Shown one piece after another: positions 5,876-7,787 of a stretch of 7,787 nt of DNA. The notes below the pieces were generated by a model. It was not told the origin of the DNA. It did no database searches and saw nothing but the letters and a program-made list of their open reading frames with translations. A program made the position numbers and the translations under genes. Within the stretch, counting starts at the first letter, position 1; every line of letters starts with the position of its first letter. Source of the DNA: Burkholderiaceae bacterium (GTDB lineage: Bacteria; Pseudomonadota; Gammaproteobacteria; Burkholderiales; Burkholderiaceae_E). Location: positions 1-7,787 of the forward strand of contig JAHYJF010000166.1 in assembly GCA_019428955.1 (NCBI GenBank). Reading direction: 5' to 3'.

Positions 5876-7158
5876 TTGCCGTCGCGCTGTTCATCATATT
5901 CCTGGTCCTGATCGCGTTGCGCACGCCGATCACCATTGCCATCGGTCTTTCGGTGGTCGCCGCGCTGGCGGTAGGCGGATATGCCGGGATGTTCTGGATC
6001 ATCCCGATGAAGGTGCTCGAAAACGCGGGCAATTCGTCGCTTCTGGCGATTCCCTTTTTCGTGCTTGTCGGAAACCTGATGAATGCGGTGGGCATCACCG
6101 AACGCATCTTCAATCTGGCGAACGCGCTGGTCGGTCATTTTCGTGCAGGTCTGGCGCAGGTCAACGTGCTGGCCTCACTGTTGCTGGCCGGGGGCACGGG
6201 GGTGGCCGTGGCCGATATCGCGGGGCTTGGCGCTGTCGAGATCAAGGCGATGCGCGAGCGCGGGTATACATCATCGTTCGCGTCTGCGATCACCGTGGTT
6301 TCCGCCATCGTCGCGCCGTTCATCCCGCCCTCGGTGCCGCTGGTCGTCTACGCTTTTCTGGCAAACCAGTCTGTTGCGCGGATGTTTCTTGCCGGCATCG
6401 TGCCCGGCATCATGATTTCGGCAAGCCTGATGGTCTTTAACCGCGTGCTGGCAATCCGCACCGAGTTTCCGACCCAGCCGCGCGCCACGGCCCGCGAGAT
6501 CTGGAAACATACCCTGTCAGGAACGGTTGCGCTGGTCGCGCCAGCAATCATCATGGGCGGCATCCTGACGGGCGTCACCACGGCATCCGAGGCGGGTGTT
6601 CTTTCCTCTGGCTATGTCATCCTGCTCGGTGTGCTGTTTCGCACGCTCACCTGGGCGGCCTTGACCAAGGCGCTGACAGAAACCGTGCTGATGACCTCGA
6701 TGATCATGATGATCATCGGTTTTGCCGCCAGTATGGGTTGGCTTATGGCGATCGAACAGATCCCGCAAGGCATGGCCCGGGCCTTGCCTGACCTGATCGA
6801 GTCGCGGCTGGTGTTCTTCCTGACGATCATGGTGCTCGCGCTGGCGCTCGGGTGCTTCATCGACGGGGTCACCATCAAACTGCTGCTGGTGCCGATCCTG
6901 CTGCCGCTGGTCGATATCTTCGCGATCGACCGGGTGCATTTCGGGATCGTTCTCGAGATGTCGTTGATCATGGGCATCGCCACGCCGCCGCTGGGGATCG
7001 GGCTTTTCGTGGCGTCCCGTATTTCGGGCGCGCCGCTCGAGGGCATTGTGCGGTCGGTCCTGCCCTATTTCGTTCCACTTCTGATCGTTCTGGCGCTGCT
7101 GCTTTTGGTTCCACAGTTTTCATTGTGGTTGCCTAATTACTTTCTGGGGCCTAGCTGA
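5872..7158 (+). CDS. dctM: TRAP transporter large membrane subunit (DctM family)
   Basis: A 428-residue polytopic inner-membrane protein, full length for DctM, which carries the sodium-coupled substrate path. Family features seen in order: the LLAIPFFVLVGNLMN segment (57-71), the first re-entrant signature region (106-115), FIPPSVPLVVYA (150-161), the TTASEAGV region of the second inverted repeat, and ATPPLGIGLFVAS near residue 370-382. The first signature region reads AGGTGVAVAD, where most family members have a serine-rich SGxSGSxxAD pattern. The ATG at 5872 overlaps the DctQ stop (ATGA), with AAGGAG at 5858-5863 as ribosome binding site. It is the last gene of the operon; mobile-element debris begins within about 30 bases of its stop. 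Together with DctP and DctQ it makes a complete high-affinity importer. Confidence 0.93.
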   Translation: MIAVALFIIFLVLIALRTPITIAIGLSVVAALAVGGYAGMFWIIPMKVLENAGNSSLLAIPFFVLVGNLMNAVGITERIFNLANALVGHFRAGLAQVNVLASLLLAGGTGVAVADIAGLGAVEIKAMRERGYTSSFASAITVVSAIVAPFIPPSVPLVVYAFLANQSVARMFLAGIVPGIMISASLMVFNRVLAIRTEFPTQPRATAREIWKHTLSGTVALVAPAIIMGGILTGVTTASEAGVLSSGYVILLGVLFRTLTWAALTKALTETVLMTSMIMMIIGFAASMGWLMAIEQIPQGMARALPDLIESRLVFFLTIMVLALALGCFIDGVTIKLLLVPILLPLVDIFAIDRVHFGIVLEMSLIMGIATPPLGIGLFVASRISGAPLEGIVRSVLPYFVPLLIVLALLLLVPQFSLWLPNYFLGPS

Positions 7159-7171
7159 GCCCATTAACAGT

Positions 7172-7185
7172 GCGGGAAAACCCGC
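7172..7185 (+). terminator. Short hairpin after the operon
   Basis: GCGGG (7172-7176) and CCCGC (7181-7185) form a 5-base-pair stem with an AAAA loop, 13 bases after the DctM stop. No T run follows, so it is at best a weak terminator or an RNA-stabilising 3' end. Confidence 0.3.
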
Positions 7186-7189
7186 GGCA

Positions 7190-7402
7190 CAGGTTGGAGG
7201 GTGATGTCGGTATCGAGTTTGCCGATTTTCGGCCCCAGCTATGTGCTCTGCCACAGGCTTCCATCGCACCGACGCGGCAGGTCAACTGCCTGAAAAACTC
7301 AAGGACATAAACCCGTCTACGCTTCTTGCGCAGCGCAGCCCGTCCTGAGGCGGCAGCCCTGTGCTCCTGGAACGCATTCTGCGTCAGACCGAGCACGCCC
7401 AA
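7190..7402 (-). pseudogene. Frameshifted N-terminal relic of an IS110/IS1111-type transposase
   Basis: Read on the minus strand from about 7402, the translation resembles the N-terminal part of IS110-family DEDD transposases: GLTQNAFQEH (compare the family's GxDLxKNxFQxH), SGRAALRKKRRR, VLEFFRQL, and MEACGRAHSWGR, matching the family's 'MEACxxAHxWxR' segment. At about 7230 homology leaves this frame and continues one frame over as KIGKLDTDITLQP, matching the expected 'xIGKLGHxVRLxPP' stretch. Beyond roughly 7190 nothing recognisable is left. The first catalytic Asp position is also disturbed (GVLGL in place of a GxDL-type segment). So this is a decayed 5' fragment of a roughly 340-residue transposase gene, not a working gene. 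The family call comes from remembered consensus motifs. Confidence 0.65.
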
Positions 7403-7403
7403 G

Positions 7404-7440
7404 ATGCTCGCCGATTACGCTGTGAGGCGCGGGCGTTCAG
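7404..7440 (+). pseudogene. Short echo of the Rz1 3' end
   Basis: Bases 7404-7425 match 1538-1559 of the Rz1 gene at 18 of 22 positions, and all four differences fall at third codon positions, keeping the peptide MLADYAV. After a gap of about ten bases relative to Rz1, GGCGCGGGCG and then TTCAG also recur. This looks like the remains of a related but diverged Rz1 gene, not a recent duplicate. The match is short, so confidence is moderate. No start codon or signal peptide is left. Confidence 0.42.
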
Positions 7441-7451
7441 GGGAAGGGCCA

Positions 7452-7589
7452 TGTCCGTCGTCGAATGATTTGGAACAGGCGGCCTGATTTTAGATCGGAG
7501 GGATTGGGCTCATCTTTTTCAGGTTATGCTGCTTGACGCTGATGGATCAAGCGGCGGTTTTGGATGGTTTGGTGTTTGATGCGCCTCCG
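7452..7589 (-). mobile_element. Remnant 3' end of an IS3-like element
   Basis: This segment holds the last codons of an IS3-like transposase (7524-7589) and about 70 bases after them. Starting at 7452 on the + strand the sequence reads TGTCCGTCGTCGAATGATTT, which begins with TG as IS3-family terminal repeats do and could be the element's outer end; the other end is not in the window, so the repeat cannot be confirmed. The element is cut at 7590 by an IS21-family insertion, and the rest of it, if present, should lie beyond that insertion. Confidence 0.45.
7524..7589 (-). pseudogene. C-terminal end of an IS3-like (rve-domain) transposase, interrupted
   Basis: On the minus strand the last 21 codons before the TAA at 7524-7526 read RRRIKHQTIQNRRLIHQRQA plus a final Ala. 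This matches the basic tail common to OrfB transposases of IS3-type elements, which follows the DDE integrase core and commonly takes the form 'RxRIKxxTIxxRRLxHxxxAA'. The upstream part of the gene is missing because the IS21-family end begins at 7590. The fragment has no function by itself. An IS481-type origin is possible, as those tails are similar. Confidence 0.6.
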
Positions 7590-7604
7590 TGTCAACGCCG
7601 TTTC

Positions 7605-7641
7605 AAAACTGGCCCACTTGGCCGAAGTAAAACTGGCCCAC
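7605..7641 (-). repeat. Terminal direct repeats of the IS21-family element
   Basis: Two identical 13-base copies of AAAACTGGCCCAC lie at 7605-7617 and 7629-7641, 24 bases apart start to start. Such repeated sites near the tips are where the IstA transposase binds in this family. Confidence 0.8.
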
Positions 7642-7714
7642 CCGGGGGAGGAGCAGGCCAGGGCGCGCGGGGTCTTCACATGGCCCAAGCGCGGTCTGGC
7701 CTGCGGGGGTTGGG

Positions 7715-7787
7715 TCATGCGGTGAGGGTCTCCTTTGCGGATTGTGGGCCGATGATCCCGGCCATACGCTTTTCCTTGAGCCGATAG
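7715..7787 (-). CDS. istB: IstB ATPase, C-terminal fragment (runs off window)
   Basis: Twenty-three codons and a TGA stop (7715-7717) of a gene entering from the right edge on the minus strand. The peptide begins YRLKEKRMAGII, matching the C-terminal 'SYRLKxKRxAG' end of IstB helper proteins of IS21-family elements. IstB is an AAA+ ATPase that remodels target DNA and regulates the IstA transposase. Its placement just inside the repeated IS terminus agrees with the istA-istB order of the family. Only the extreme C-terminus is visible, so whether the gene is intact is unknown. Confidence 0.7.
   Translation of the reverse strand, partial: YRLKEKRMAGIIGPQSAKETLTA

Larger units (their letters stand above)
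7590..7787 (-). mobile_element. Terminal part of an IS21-family insertion sequence
   Basis: The element end starts with TGTCAACGCCG at 7590 and carries two copies of AAAACTGGCCCAC (7605-7617 and 7629-7641), the multiple-repeat terminus characteristic of IS21-family elements. Inside it, on the minus strand, is the C-terminus of IstB. So this is the end downstream of istB, and istA with the other terminus should lie beyond the window. It is inserted into the 3' part of an IS3-like transposase gene. Confidence 0.8.

Noticed and set aside
7159..7787. CRISPR array or tandem-repeat locus suggested by the repeated AAAACTGGCCCAC
   Set aside because: There are only two copies, 24 bases apart, and they fit the terminus of an IS21-family element.
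7533..7787. An 84-codon + strand frame reaching the right edge
   Set aside because: It reads antisense through the IS21 terminus and the IstB C-terminus and has no independent support.

Overview
The window looks like alphaproteobacterial chromosome, most likely Rhodobacterales (a Rhodobacter/Paracoccus-type genome). The grounds are high G+C, strong G/C bias at third codon positions, a TRAP-transporter catabolic operon and small prophage lysis genes of a kind seen in that order. This placement rests on general resemblance, not on a database search.

Layout. (1) Positions 1-1609 are part of a prophage, all on the + strand: a small coiled-coil protein with a hydrophobic N-terminus, an M15-type zinc peptidase (probable endolysin) with a C-terminal membrane segment, and an overlapping Rz/Rz1 spanin pair. 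(2) Positions 1610-7158 are a self-contained catabolic module, also on +: a LysR regulator, a carbon-nitrogen hydrolase of the Nit/omega-amidase type, an RraA-like protein, and a complete three-gene TRAP transporter (DctP, DctQ, DctM). Gaps inside the structural genes are short or negative, so they probably form one transcription unit. (3) Positions 7159-7787 are a graveyard of mobile DNA. It holds a frameshifted N-terminal relic of an IS110/IS1111-type transposase (minus strand), a short stretch resembling the end of the Rz1 gene, the last 21 codons of an IS3-like transposase (minus strand), and, cutting into that, the end of an IS21-family element with the IstB C-terminus (minus strand) running off the window.

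How the genes fit together. The TRAP system should import an organic acid. The amidase would release ammonia from an amide, and the RraA-like protein would act on a resulting hydroxy- or keto-acid. LysR is the likely effector-sensing switch; a T-N11-A dyad lies just after its stop codon, ahead of the amidase. The substrate cannot be read from sequence. The module sits between an intact prophage lysis cassette and a second Rz1-like fragment with IS debris, so it may be cargo that entered, or was stranded, within prophage DNA. No CRISPR array, tRNA, rRNA or defence system was seen.
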